Assembly (NCBI RefSeq): GCF_028890115.1
Contig: NZ_JARCJD010000014.1
Span: 1-64,000 of the forward strand
DNA from: Phaeobacter sp. QD34_24
GTDB lineage: Bacteria; Pseudomonadota; Alphaproteobacteria; Rhodobacterales; Rhodobacteraceae
DNA length: 64,000 nucleotides
Reading direction: 5' to 3'
In this document: positions 39,034-48,022 of the stretch, one piece after another
How the letters are laid out: each line of letters opens with the position of its first letter
Numbering within the stretch: position 1 is the first letter of the stretch
Notes under the pieces: model-generated
What the model was told of the DNA's origin: nothing
Database searches by the model: none
Seen by the model: only the letters and a program-made list of their open reading frames with translations
Position numbers and translations under genes: made by a program

Positions 39034-39061
39034 CTTGAGAAATCAGCAGAACTTACCATAT
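39034..39061 (+). promoter_or_regulatory. RpoH (sigma-32)-type promoter of hsp20
   Basis: CTTGAGA (39034-39040), 13 bases, TACCATAT (39054-39061). This matches the heat-shock consensus CTTGAAA-N13-CCCCATNT at six of seven -35 bases and at the last six -10 positions. The predicted transcript would start near 39069, about 60 bases before hsp20. Confidence 0.6.
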
Positions 39062-39129
39062 CCTGTAAGAGCGGTGCCCGGATCGGGGCCGCAAGACTAT
39101 CCGTCGCTTTCGAACAAAGGACGTAACAC

Positions 39130-39543
39130 GTGTCGAAACTTACCTTGGGCTCTTACCCGCATATGCTGGGGTTCGAGCAGCTTGAACGCCTCCTGGAACG
39201 CTCGGCCAAATCCGGCAACGAGGGCTATCCTCCCTATAATATCGAGCAGACCTCGGATCATTCCTATCGCATCACCCTGGCCGTGGCCGGGTTTGCCGAG
39301 GAGGATCTCGCCATCACAGTGGAAGACCGGCAACTGGTGATCCGGGGCCGTCAGCGCGATGACAGCGACGGCCGGGTCTTCCTGCACCGGGGCATCGCCG
39401 CGCGCCAGTTTCAGCGCATGTTCGTCCTCGCCGATGGGGTCGAAGTGGGCGAGGCGCTGATGGAAAACGGGTTGCTGCACGTGGATCTGACCCGTGCCCG
39501 CCCGGAAACCGTCGTTCAGACCATCAACATTCGCAAAGGCTAA
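39130..39543 (+). CDS. Small heat-shock protein, Hsp20/alpha-crystallin family
   Basis: 137 residues. The alpha-crystallin domain runs from about 38 to 130 (YRITLAVAGFAEEDLAITVED, and the GLLHVDL motif near the C terminus), ending in the short tail INIRKG. ATP-independent holdase that binds unfolding proteins. It starts with GTG at 39130, with AAAGGA upstream. Its promoter has the heat-shock form. The DUF1150 gene follows after 16 bases, an arrangement common in this order. Confidence 0.94.
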   Translation: MSKLTLGSYPHMLGFEQLERLLERSAKSGNEGYPPYNIEQTSDHSYRITLAVAGFAEEDLAITVEDRQLVIRGRQRDDSDGRVFLHRGIAARQFQRMFVLADGVEVGEALMENGLLHVDLTRARPETVVQTINIRKG

Positions 39544-39559
39544 GGGAAAGGGGTAAGAG

Positions 39560-39784
39560 ATGCATACACCGTTCGATTTCAACGAGACCGGCAAGCGGAT
39601 CGTTTACGTGAAGGCCGTGGATGTGGCAGACCTGCCGGCCGATGTTCAGGCCGGGGCCCATGGGCGCAAGCAGCTTTATGCGGTGCATGACGCCGAAGGC
39701 GAGCAGCTGGCGCTGGTCGCCGACCGCCGCATGGCCTTTGTGCTGGCGCGCCAGAACGATCTGTCGCCCGTTACGGTTCACTGA
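39560..39784 (+). CDS. DUF1150 family protein
   Basis: 74 residues. A short alpha-beta protein with VYVKAVDVADLPADV, then QLYAVHDAEGEQLALV, and FVLARQNDLSPVTVH. Function unknown, but it is found almost always next to an Hsp20 gene in alphaproteobacteria, so a link with the heat-shock response is likely (inference). GGGGTAAGAG precedes the ATG. Confidence 0.9.
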   Translation: MHTPFDFNETGKRIVYVKAVDVADLPADVQAGAHGRKQLYAVHDAEGEQLALVADRRMAFVLARQNDLSPVTVH

Positions 39785-39891
39785 GCCAGAAGGGCCCGGC
39801 GTTTATCCCGGCCATCTGATGACGCTGGCACATGTGCCGTCGCGCCGCTAGTCTTGCGGCGCGACACGAGGAATTTAACGGGGCGCGGGAT

Positions 39892-40776
39892 ATGACGTCT
39901 TTTCCATTTGATTGGGTCGATGCGTTTTCGGATCGCCCCTTTGGCGGCAATGGCTGCGCGGTGGTCCACGGCGGCGCGGTCTTGCCTGAAGAGGTCTGCA
40001 CCGGTTTCGTGCGCGAGACCTCCCTGGTCGAATGCACCTTCACCGGTCCTTCGGATGTGGCGGACGTCAAGGTGCGCTATTTCCTGGCCAGCCGGGAAAT
40101 TCCCTTTGCCGGTCATCCGACCCTGGCGACTGTCGCAGCGCTGAAGGATCGCGGGCTGATCACCGGTCCTTCGGTCACGCTTGAGACCGGCGCGGGCATC
40201 GTGCCGGTGCAGATCAAGGATGATCTGATCGAGATGACGCAGGTCGCGCCGCAGTTTGGCTCAACGGCGGATCCTGCACTGGTGGCCGCGGCCGTTTCAC
40301 TGCCGGTAGAGGCCATCGTGGGCGTGCCGCAAAAGGTCTCCACGGGGTTGCCCTTCTGCATCACCGTTCTGAAGGATCGCGCGGCGCTGGATGCGGCCCG
40401 GTTGGATGTGGCGGCCCTGGCGCGCCTGACCAAGTCCCTGGGCGCTGCGGGCACCGACATGATGGAGCCCTTCCTGGTCACCCTCGATGGAGCAACGGCG
40501 CAAGGGGACACCTATTCCCGCCTGCTGATGGCACCGCCCAGCCCGCCGGAGGATCCTTTCACCGGATCGGCCACCGGTGCGATGGCCGCCTATCTGTGGA
40601 AGCATGGGCTGATGGAGAAGGACAGTTTTGTCGCCGAACAGGGGCATGGACTTGGCCGCCCCGGACAGGCGTGGGTCAGCCGGATTGGCGCCGCGCAGGC
40701 GCCGGACGGGGTGCGCGTCGCGGGCAAGGGCTTTGTGCTGATGCGCGGGACTGTCGACCTTCCGTCGCAGGCTTGA
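39892..40776 (+). CDS. PhzF family isomerase/epimerase
   Basis: 294 residues. DAFSDRPFGGNGCAVV near the start and GHPTLAT, then EDPFTGSATGAMAAYL, are the two halves of the diaminopimelate-epimerase-like fold of PhzF. The catalytic glutamate is in SLVECTF. The family isomerises small acids, but the substrate is unknown here and there are no phenazine genes. The start at 39892 gives the family-standard N terminus. Confidence 0.9.
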   Translation: MTSFPFDWVDAFSDRPFGGNGCAVVHGGAVLPEEVCTGFVRETSLVECTFTGPSDVADVKVRYFLASREIPFAGHPTLATVAALKDRGLITGPSVTLETGAGIVPVQIKDDLIEMTQVAPQFGSTADPALVAAAVSLPVEAIVGVPQKVSTGLPFCITVLKDRAALDAARLDVAALARLTKSLGAAGTDMMEPFLVTLDGATAQGDTYSRLLMAPPSPPEDPFTGSATGAMAAYLWKHGLMEKDSFVAEQGHGLGRPGQAWVSRIGAAQAPDGVRVAGKGFVLMRGTVDLPSQA

Positions 40777-40829
40777 CGCACCCTGCGCGCCGTGCGCATG
40801 TGCCGCCTGTCACTGGAAGGCCCGCGATC

Positions 40830-41690
40830 ATGATTGAACCTGCAATTGCCGTTCTGCCCTATGGGGGCAAGCTGGGCCGGGGGCTGGCCGCGCGGCCTTT
40901 GGCAGATCTGCAGTGGCCGCTGGGATGCCCGGCGAGGCTTGAAGGTGGTGTCGTGGGGGATCTGTCCCCGGATGACCATCTGATCGTTTACGCCAAGACC
41001 GCGATGCACATTCAGCCGAATTGGAATTGCCGCGCGCATGTCTCTTTGATGGTGATGGAGCCCAAGGCCATCTCGCATTTCCATCATCGCATGCTGCGGA
41101 TCACGCATCGGCGGTTCTTTCGCGTGTTTACCCATGATCCGGATCTGTTGCAGCGCCTGCCCAATGCGCTGTTCCTGCCCTTTGGTACCACCTGGGTTCC
41201 CGATTGGCAGGACCGTCGCCTTGAAAAGTCCGAAGATCTCTCGTTGATCGCCTCGGCCAAGCGCGATCTGGAGGGGCACCAGCTACGCCACCAGATGGTG
41301 GAGTTCCTGCGCCAGGAACGGCCCGATGCCAGGATCCTGGGACGGGGCTATACGCCGTTTGAGGTCAAGGCAGACGGGTTGGCGCCTTTCCGCTACTCCG
41401 TGGTGATCGAGAATGTGCAGGAGCCGAACTACTTCAGCGAGAAGCTGATCGATGCCATTCTCTGTGAAACGGTGCCGATCTATTGGGGCTGCCCGAATAT
41501 CGAGACCTTCTTTGATACCCAGGGCATCATCTGCTGTAGTGGGCTGGCGGATCTGAAGGCTGCCGTCCGCAGCATCAGCGAAGAGGATTACCAGCGCCGC
41601 CTGCCTGCGCTGCGCGCCATCAAGTCGCTGGCTGCGGATCTTGGCGATTTGCCGCGGCGCGCGGCTGAGTCCCTGCGGGATAGTCTGTAG
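40830..41690 (+). CDS. Glycosyltransferase family 10 (fucosyltransferase-like)
   Basis: 286 residues. FRYSVVIENVQEPNYFSEKL and DAILCETVPIYWGCPNI form the conserved GT10 GDP-sugar site. GT10 enzymes transfer fucose from GDP-fucose to glycans, but here the donor and acceptor are unknown. No signal peptide or membrane span. GGAAGG lies about ten bases before the ATG at 40830; the frame upstream is a shadow within phzF. It ends opposite the Sat-CysC gene. Confidence 0.85.
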   Translation: MIEPAIAVLPYGGKLGRGLAARPLADLQWPLGCPARLEGGVVGDLSPDDHLIVYAKTAMHIQPNWNCRAHVSLMVMEPKAISHFHHRMLRITHRRFFRVFTHDPDLLQRLPNALFLPFGTTWVPDWQDRRLEKSEDLSLIASAKRDLEGHQLRHQMVEFLRQERPDARILGRGYTPFEVKADGLAPFRYSVVIENVQEPNYFSEKLIDAILCETVPIYWGCPNIETFFDTQGIICCSGLADLKAAVRSISEEDYQRRLPALRAIKSLAADLGDLPRRAAESLRDSL

Positions 41691-41775
41691 GGCGCGGCGG
41701 GGTCGGGGGCGTCACTTCCTTTTCGCGTGTCTCCGCTTGCAGGCGGCTAAACCGTCCGGCCATAGGTCCCAAACG

Positions 41776-41804
41776 ACTTCGGCCCGCCAGGGGCGGGCCG
41801 AAGT
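41776..41804. terminator. Bidirectional terminator between the GT10 gene and sat-cysC
   Basis: A perfect 13-bp stem (41776-41788 with 41792-41804, loop AGG), 18 bases before the stop of sat-cysC and 86 after that of the GT10 gene. No T-run on either side, but the position suits convergent termination. Confidence 0.6.
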
Positions 41805-41822
41805 ACGATCTAGGCAGCAGGA

Positions 41823-43901
41823 TCAGGCGCTGATCAGCCCCATGCTTTCCAGCTTCAGCAGAACCTGATGGGCGCAGTTGTCGACCTCGACATTCTCGGT
41901 CTCGACGCTCAGCTCGGGGTTCACGGGCACATCATAGGGATCGGAGATGCCGGTGAATTCCTTGATCTTGCCTTCGCGCGCCAGCTTGTAAAGGCCCTTG
42001 CGGTCACGACGTTCGCATTCTTCGATCGTGGTGGCGACGTGAACCTCGACGAAGGCGCCGAACTGTTCGATGTCCTCGCGCACCGCGCGGCGGGTGCTGG
42101 CATAGGGGGCGATCGGAGCACAGATGGCGATGCCGCCGTTCTTGGTGATTTCCGAGGCCACATAGCCGATGCGGCGGATGTTGAGGTCGCGGTGCTCTTT
42201 CGAGAAGCCCAGTTCCGAAGACAGGTTCTTGCGCACGATGTCGCCATCCAGAAGCGTCACCGGACGACCGCCCATCTCCATCAGCTTGACCATCAGCGCG
42301 TTGGCGATGGTGGATTTGCCGGAACCGGAGAAGCCGGTGAAGAAGACGGTGAAGCCCTGCTTGCTGCGCGGCGGCTTGGTGCGGCGCAACTCCTTCACCA
42401 CCTCGGGGAAGGAGAACCACTCGGGGATTTCCAGGCCTTCGGCCAGACGGCGACGCAGCTCGGTGCCCGAGATGTTCAGGATGGTCACGTCATCCTTGTC
42501 GGCGATCTCGTCGGCGGGTTCGTACTGGGCGCGCTCCTGCACATAGACCATGTGCTTGAAGTCGACCATTTCGCAGCCGATTTCCGACTGGTGCGCACGG
42601 TAGAGTTCCTGCGCGTCATAGGGGCCGTAGAAGTCTTCACCGGCAGAGTTCTTGCCGGGGCCGGCGTGGTCGCGGCCAACGATGAAGTGGGTGCAGCCGT
42701 GGTTGGCGCGGATCAGCCCGTGCCAGACCGCCTCGCGCGGGCCGGCCATGCGCATGGCCAGGTTCAGCAGCGACATGGTGGTGGTGGACTGGGGGTATTT
42801 GTCCAGAACCGCCTCGTAGCAGCGCACGCGGGTGAAGTGATCCACGTCGCCCGGCTTGGTCATGCCGACCACCGGGTGGATCAGCAGGTTGGCCTGCGCT
42901 TCTTTCGCGGCGCGGAAGGTCAGCTCCTGGTGCGCACGGTGCAGCGGGTTGCGGGTCTGGAAGGCAACCACTTTGCGCCAGCCCAGCTTGCGGAAATAGG
43001 CGCGCAGCTCGTTCGGGGTGTCGCGGCGACCACGGAAGTCATAGTGGACGGGCTGCTGGATGCCGGTCACGGGACCGCCCAGGTAGATCTTGCCCGCGGT
43101 GTTGTGCAGGTAGTTCACCGCCGGGTGCGCGTCGTCATCGGCGCCAAAGACCTTTTCCGCCTCGCGGGATTTGTTCGGCTCCCACTTGTCGGTGACGGTC
43201 ATGGTTGCCAGGATCACGCCTTCCTGGTCACGCAGGGCGATGTCCTGACCCAGTTCGACCGAGGAGGCAAAGTCTTCGGAGACATCCAGGGTGATCGGCA
43301 TCGGCCACAGCGTGCCATCGGTCAGGCGCATGTTCTCGACGACGCTGTCGTAGTCTTTTTCGCCCAGGAAGCCCTTCAGCGGGTTGAAGCCGCCGTTCAT
43401 CAGCAGTTCCAGGTCGCAGATCTGGCGCGGGGACAGATCATGGCTGGTGAGGTCTGCGGCCTCGACCTTCAATTTCTGGGCGCTGTCGTAGGAGACATAT
43501 AGCTCGGGGATGGGAGCAAGGTTGTTTTGCATCAATTTGGTCCTGTGCTTGAAAGGTTCGAGGCCGCTTGTCGTGCCGGTGAGCTCCGCGTGCAGAGCGT
43601 CATACTCGGCAAATTTACGGATCAGGAAGTTATCTCTGAGTCGGATCTGTTCCGCCGCGCCACGGGTGGTGATCTCATAGGCGAAGCGCTGGCGCCGGTC
43701 GGGGCCGTCACGTTCGGTGATTTTCACCAGTCCCGCCTCTGCCGCCGCCCGAAGGGCAGCGTTCAGACGCCCCAGGGATACGCCAACAGCCTGGGCCGTC
43801 GCGCGCTGAGAGGCGTCCGGTGCAGCTTCCAGCTGGCGCAGCATGCGGAACAGGAGATCTTCCTCTTCCGGCGTGCCGGGTTTTTCGGCGGTGATTGGCA
43901 T
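41823..43901 (-). CDS. Winged-helix/ATP sulfurylase/APS kinase three-part fusion
   Basis: 692 residues in one unbroken frame. Residues 1-110 form a MarR winged helix of the EPS-associated type (DLLFRMLRQLEAAPDASQRA, VSLGRLNAALRAA, ending AEYDALHAEL). Residues 124-500 are ATP sulfurylase (QTRNPLHRAHQELT, VGRDHAGPG). Residues about 505-692 are APS kinase (Walker A GFSGSGKST, 523-531; then DGDIVRKNL). Together the last two convert sulfate to PAPS. The Met at residue 124 (position 43532) starts the usual 569-residue Sat-CysC protein and has AGGA 9 bases upstream, so both a full fusion and a separately started enzyme are possible. A palindrome and a promoter lie just upstream. The regulator may control its own enzyme. 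Confidence 0.8.
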   Translation of the reverse strand: MPITAEKPGTPEEEDLLFRMLRQLEAAPDASQRATAQAVGVSLGRLNAALRAAAEAGLVKITERDGPDRRQRFAYEITTRGAAEQIRLRDNFLIRKFAEYDALHAELTGTTSGLEPFKHRTKLMQNNLAPIPELYVSYDSAQKLKVEAADLTSHDLSPRQICDLELLMNGGFNPLKGFLGEKDYDSVVENMRLTDGTLWPMPITLDVSEDFASSVELGQDIALRDQEGVILATMTVTDKWEPNKSREAEKVFGADDDAHPAVNYLHNTAGKIYLGGPVTGIQQPVHYDFRGRRDTPNELRAYFRKLGWRKVVAFQTRNPLHRAHQELTFRAAKEAQANLLIHPVVGMTKPGDVDHFTRVRCYEAVLDKYPQSTTTMSLLNLAMRMAGPREAVWHGLIRANHGCTHFIVGRDHAGPGKNSAGEDFYGPYDAQELYRAHQSEIGCEMVDFKHMVYVQERAQYEPADEIADKDDVTILNISGTELRRRLAEGLEIPEWFSFPEVVKELRRTKPPRSKQGFTVFFTGFSGSGKSTIANALMVKLMEMGGRPVTLLDGDIVRKNLSSELGFSKEHRDLNIRRIGYVASEITKNGGIAICAPIAPYASTRRAVREDIEQFGAFVEVHVATTIEECERRDRKGLYKLAREGKIKEFTGISDPYDVPVNPELSVETENVEVDNCAHQVLLKLESMGLISA

Positions 43902-43914
43902 TTGCGACTCAAAG

Positions 43915-43934
43915 TGTGTTCACGGGTGAACGCA
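43915..43934 (-). promoter_or_regulatory. Palindromic operator upstream of the sat-cysC fusion
   Basis: TGTGTTCAC-GG-GTGAACGCA: 6 bp perfect inverted repeats at 43918-43931, extending to 9 bp with one mismatch. It lies 14-33 bases before the start codon and covers the predicted transcription start, so repression by a dimeric winged-helix protein, perhaps the fusion itself, is likely (inference). Confidence 0.55.
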
Positions 43935-43936
43935 TT

Positions 43937-43965
43937 GCATATCTTGCACCTGCAGCAAAGCGCAA
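43937..43965 (-). promoter_or_regulatory. Probable sigma-70 promoter of the sat-cysC fusion
   Basis: On the minus strand TTGCGC (43965-43960), 17 bases, ATATGC (43942-43937). Shifting by one base gives TATGCA with an 18-base spacer. The start site would be about 43929, within the palindrome at 43915-43934. Confidence 0.4.
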
Positions 43966-44191
43966 TTTATCCACAATGCGGCGAAAAAGACCGGCGTTTC
44001 CCAATTGCAACGATATTGGAACGCCGTGACCGCAGATCCCGGTGCAGCGGAACGCAGCGGCAGATCCTGAAACGGGAGTGGGCCTGAAGCAAACAAAAGG
44101 GCGCCGTAGCAATAACGACGCCCTTGCTGGTGTTCAAAAGCCCGGGGCGGGAGACCCATGTGATCTGCGCCCCGGCCAGTGCCTGATGGCC

Positions 44192-45244
<1,053 letters not shown>

Positions 45245-45359
45245 TCATTCTGGGCAGCTTGATCTTGTCGCCAGCAAAGAATATTTCCCGCCAGTGAAAT
45301 AATATTGCGCGCTGCAACGGCGCTGATATAAGAAACGCAAACTGACGGGAGCTTCCACA

Positions 45360-45860
45360 ATGGTCACAACACGCCTTGATCCGATCGATCGCAAGATTTT
45401 GTCGGAACTGCAGGCCGACGGGCGCATGACCAATGTGGAACTGGCCAAGCGGGTGGGCATTTCGGCACCGCCTTGCCTGCGCCGCGTGCGCGCCCTGGAA
45501 GAGGCCGGTCTGATCCGCGGCTACCACGCCGAGGTCAATAGCCGAGAATTGGGCTTTGAGGTCCAGGTCTTTGCCATGGTGGGGCTGGAAAGCCAGGCCG
45601 AGGCGGAACTCAGCGCCTTTGAGGAGAAATGCCGCAGCTGGCCCCTGGTGCGGGAGTGTCACATGCTGAACGGCGAGGTGGATTTCATCCTGAAATGCGT
45701 CTCTCCCGATCTCAGCACCTTTCAGAGCTTCCTGACCGGTGAGCTGTTGACCACGCCGAATGTGGCCAGCGTCAAGACGTCATTGGTGATCCGCGGCGCC
45801 AAGGATGAACCGGGCGTGCCCTTTGATGTGCTGGAAGATCGCCTGTCACGGGAAGCCTGA
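45360..45860 (+). CDS. Lrp/AsnC family transcriptional regulator
   Basis: 166 residues. The N-terminal helix-turn-helix (DRKILSELQADGRMTNVELA, then RVGISAPPCLRRVRAL) is followed by the RAM ligand-binding domain (about 70-150). It probably controls the divergent trxB, since the AT-rich 223-base gap (GAATATTTC, then GAAATAATATT near 45278) offers Lrp-like sites (inference). Confidence 0.9.
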   Translation: MVTTRLDPIDRKILSELQADGRMTNVELAKRVGISAPPCLRRVRALEEAGLIRGYHAEVNSRELGFEVQVFAMVGLESQAEAELSAFEEKCRSWPLVRECHMLNGEVDFILKCVSPDLSTFQSFLTGELLTTPNVASVKTSLVIRGAKDEPGVPFDVLEDRLSREA

Positions 45861-45933
45861 TCCGATCACCGACTGCTCTGATGCGCGGGCCTGATACGCC
45901 GTTCCGATACTTGGCCCTGCTCCCTTGTCCGGG

Positions 45934-46692
45934 TCAGATTTCGGCGCGTTTGAAGGCCAGCGGGCCAAAATCCGAAACGCTGTCGGCATGGCTGAACAGG
46001 TTCAGGAACAGGGTCTTGATGGCGTAGCTGACCATCTTCAGCGCGTCCGGCCCTGGGTGGTAGGTCTCGAACTCCAGCCCTCCGACCTGGATCACCGCAT
46101 GGCGGGGCAGGCAGAGGTGATACATCTCCACCACCGTCGGCGGCGAGGTCTCAAAGATATTCATGCCGTCCTGAAAGGCCTGCACAGGGGTCAGAAGCTT
46201 TTGCTCTTCGGTGCCGTTGCGCATATGGGGCGGCGTGCACAGGAGCCGGGCCGCAGGGCCTGCCACAACGCAGGACATCGGTTTTTGCATGCCGAAACTG
46301 TCGGCCATGAAGCTGGTCAGCGGGTGCCGCTGCCCTTTTGAGTCGGCGCGGGCGGGAACCAGGCTGGTGGAACCTTTCCACACCAGCGGCTGACAGCCGC
46401 CATCCTGGGTGACAATCCTGTCGCCGGGCCAGAGATCCTCGATGGCGACCGGACCATGCTCGGTCTGCACCAGCGAGCCGCGGGTAAAGGCGCAAAAGGC
46501 GTTTTCAAACAGCGGCAGCGCCGGAGCGATGTGACGGGTTTGTGCAACCGTGCCGTTTGTCAGAAGCGCGCTGACTTCGAACCGTCGCAACTGCGGCTTG
46601 TTGGCCATGCGCAGGGCGGCCGGATCCTGCAGCAGTGCAGAGGCCTCGGCGGCCGTGGCGGCGGCGTGGTGCAACGATTGAGGCGTATTCAT
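45934..46692 (-). CDS. Hint domain-containing protein
   Basis: 252 residues. The Hint (Hedgehog/intein) block AFTRGSLVQTEHGPVAIEDL and PGDRIVTQDGG lies at about 68-100, with the C-terminal half of the fold following (LPRHAVIQVGGLEFETYH). Self-splicing or cleaving Hint proteins start this block with CFxxGT; here Ala sits at the nucleophile position and Cys comes one residue earlier, so autocatalysis looks lost or altered. ATG at 46692 is preceded by GTG at 46695 that could also serve. No signal peptide. It is not near RTX genes, with which such domains are often paired. Confidence 0.82.
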   Translation of the reverse strand: MNTPQSLHHAAATAAEASALLQDPAALRMANKPQLRRFEVSALLTNGTVAQTRHIAPALPLFENAFCAFTRGSLVQTEHGPVAIEDLWPGDRIVTQDGGCQPLVWKGSTSLVPARADSKGQRHPLTSFMADSFGMQKPMSCVVAGPAARLLCTPPHMRNGTEEQKLLTPVQAFQDGMNIFETSPPTVVEMYHLCLPRHAVIQVGGLEFETYHPGPDALKMVSYAIKTLFLNLFSHADSVSDFGPLAFKRAEI

Positions 46693-47266
46693 CACGTCAG
46701 GCCTTTCTCAAATCGGTTCCAATTCGCGCTCCGATAGAGACCGATCAGAGCATAGCGGGCTGTGGTTTCGCGCAGAGAACCCGGACTCTTCAAAATGCTG
46801 CGGGTCCAAGTGTTTCAGCGCTTTAAAGCAGGTCTTCCTGAAGAAACTCCTACAAGGCGGGTAACCGGGCGCAAAACCGTGGTCCTGTCGCTCTGATTTG
46901 TCGGAGGTCTTTCGCAGGATTGATGGTCTTTTGCCGTGTTCCTCCGCCTCAGGCCTGTTTGCGAAGCCGGACGCCCGCATGACGCCGTTCAACAATGCTC
47001 CGCCGTCGCCGTCCCCGGTGCCAGGGCATTCTGCAGCTTTCGGCTTTGGCCGTCGCAATGATCGATGCGATAAAGCGGTTTCGGGCTTTCATGGGCTACT
47101 CCTGCCGGCTCCGTTCTGGATCAAACCATCTGAGAGGCTTTTTCGGTAATCAATGCGTCGGCAATAAGGCGCAGGCATGGAAAAGCCCCGGCAGCGCCCG
47201 AATAGGCCTGCCATATTCCGCGTTGAACGCCCGTGCTGCAGGGGGAATGGGGAGCTGGGCCTGAGC
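46693..47266. other. Gene-free interval between the Hint gene and pgeF
   Basis: 574 bases with lower GC than the flanks. Several short frames are open on both strands (for example minus 46708-47058) but none has a ribosome binding site, a family pattern or the codon use of neighbouring genes. It should contain the Hint gene's promoter. I see no repeat, tRNA or terminator of note, and it may be gene decay. Confidence 0.5.
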
Positions 47267-48022
47267 CTAAAGCCTGATGCAGGAAATCAACCGGCCGTAG
47301 TCGGCTTCCTTGTCATGGGTGGTGCGGCGGTAGGAGTAAAAGCGCGCGGGATCGCTATAGGTACAATGGCGGGTCCATTCCGCCTCTGCGATGCCAAGGC
47401 TGCGCAGCTTGTGCAGCCCAAGACCGGGCAGGTCAAACAGGAAGCGATCGCCGGTCCCATTTGCAAAGAAACGCGCGTTGTCCGGGTTTTCGGCCATGAA
47501 ACTGTCGAAGAACTCAGGCCCCACCTCATAGGCGCGCTGTGAAATCGTCGGGCCGATGACGGCCTTGATCCGCGTGCGGGATGCGCCAAGGTCCACCATC
47601 GCGTCGACGGTGGCCTCCAGCACGCCGTCCAGCGCCCCGCGCCAGCCGGCATGGGCGGCGCCGATCACCCCGGCATCGCTATCGGCAAACAGCACCGGCT
47701 GACAGTCGGCGGTCAGGATCGACAGGGCAATTCCCGGTCTGCGTGTCACCATCGCATCCGCCGAGGCCTGCGTGTCTCCCACCTCTTCGATCACGACCAC
47801 ATCCGGGGAATGGACCTGATGGACCCGGGCCAGGTCGGCGGGCGCGACCTCCATCGCCGCGGCGACCCGGGCGCGGTTCATTTCCACAGCCTCGCGTTGA
47901 TCAGAAGAGCCGAGCCCGCAATTCAACCCTTCGAAAATCCCGGAAGAGGCGCCGCCGCGACGGGTAAAGAACCCGTGGCGCAGCGGAGACAGCAGATCCG
48001 ATGTGAGAATTTCCAGCGTCAT
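47267..48022 (-). CDS. pgeF: Purine nucleoside phosphorylase YfiH/PgeF (multicopper-like fold)
   Basis: 251 residues. HQVHSPDVVV, LTADCQPVL, and GAAHAGWRG bring the His/Cys zinc site of the laccase-domain family (YfiH). Family members have been linked to purine nucleoside phosphorylase/adenosine deaminase activity and to muropeptide editing. The ATG at 48022 overlaps the upstream gene's stop as ATGA, and the longer in-frame extension is not family sequence. Third gene of the lgt-NDUFAF7-pgeF unit. Confidence 0.92.
   Translation of the reverse strand: MTLEILTSDLLSPLRHGFFTRRGGASSGIFEGLNCGLGSSDQREAVEMNRARVAAAMEVAPADLARVHQVHSPDVVVIEEVGDTQASADAMVTRRPGIALSILTADCQPVLFADSDAGVIGAAHAGWRGALDGVLEATVDAMVDLGASRTRIKAVIGPTISQRAYEVGPEFFDSFMAENPDNARFFANGTGDRFLFDLPGLGLHKLRSLGIAEAEWTRHCTYSDPARFYSYRRTTHDKEADYGRLISCIRL

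Noticed and set aside
41868..43502. A 544-codon plus-strand frame opposite the Sat-CysC gene
   Set aside because: Antisense shadow caused by biased codon use in the enzyme gene.
46708..47058. A 116-codon minus-strand frame in the gap after the Hint gene
   Set aside because: No ribosome binding site, no recognisable fold and codon use unlike neighbours.
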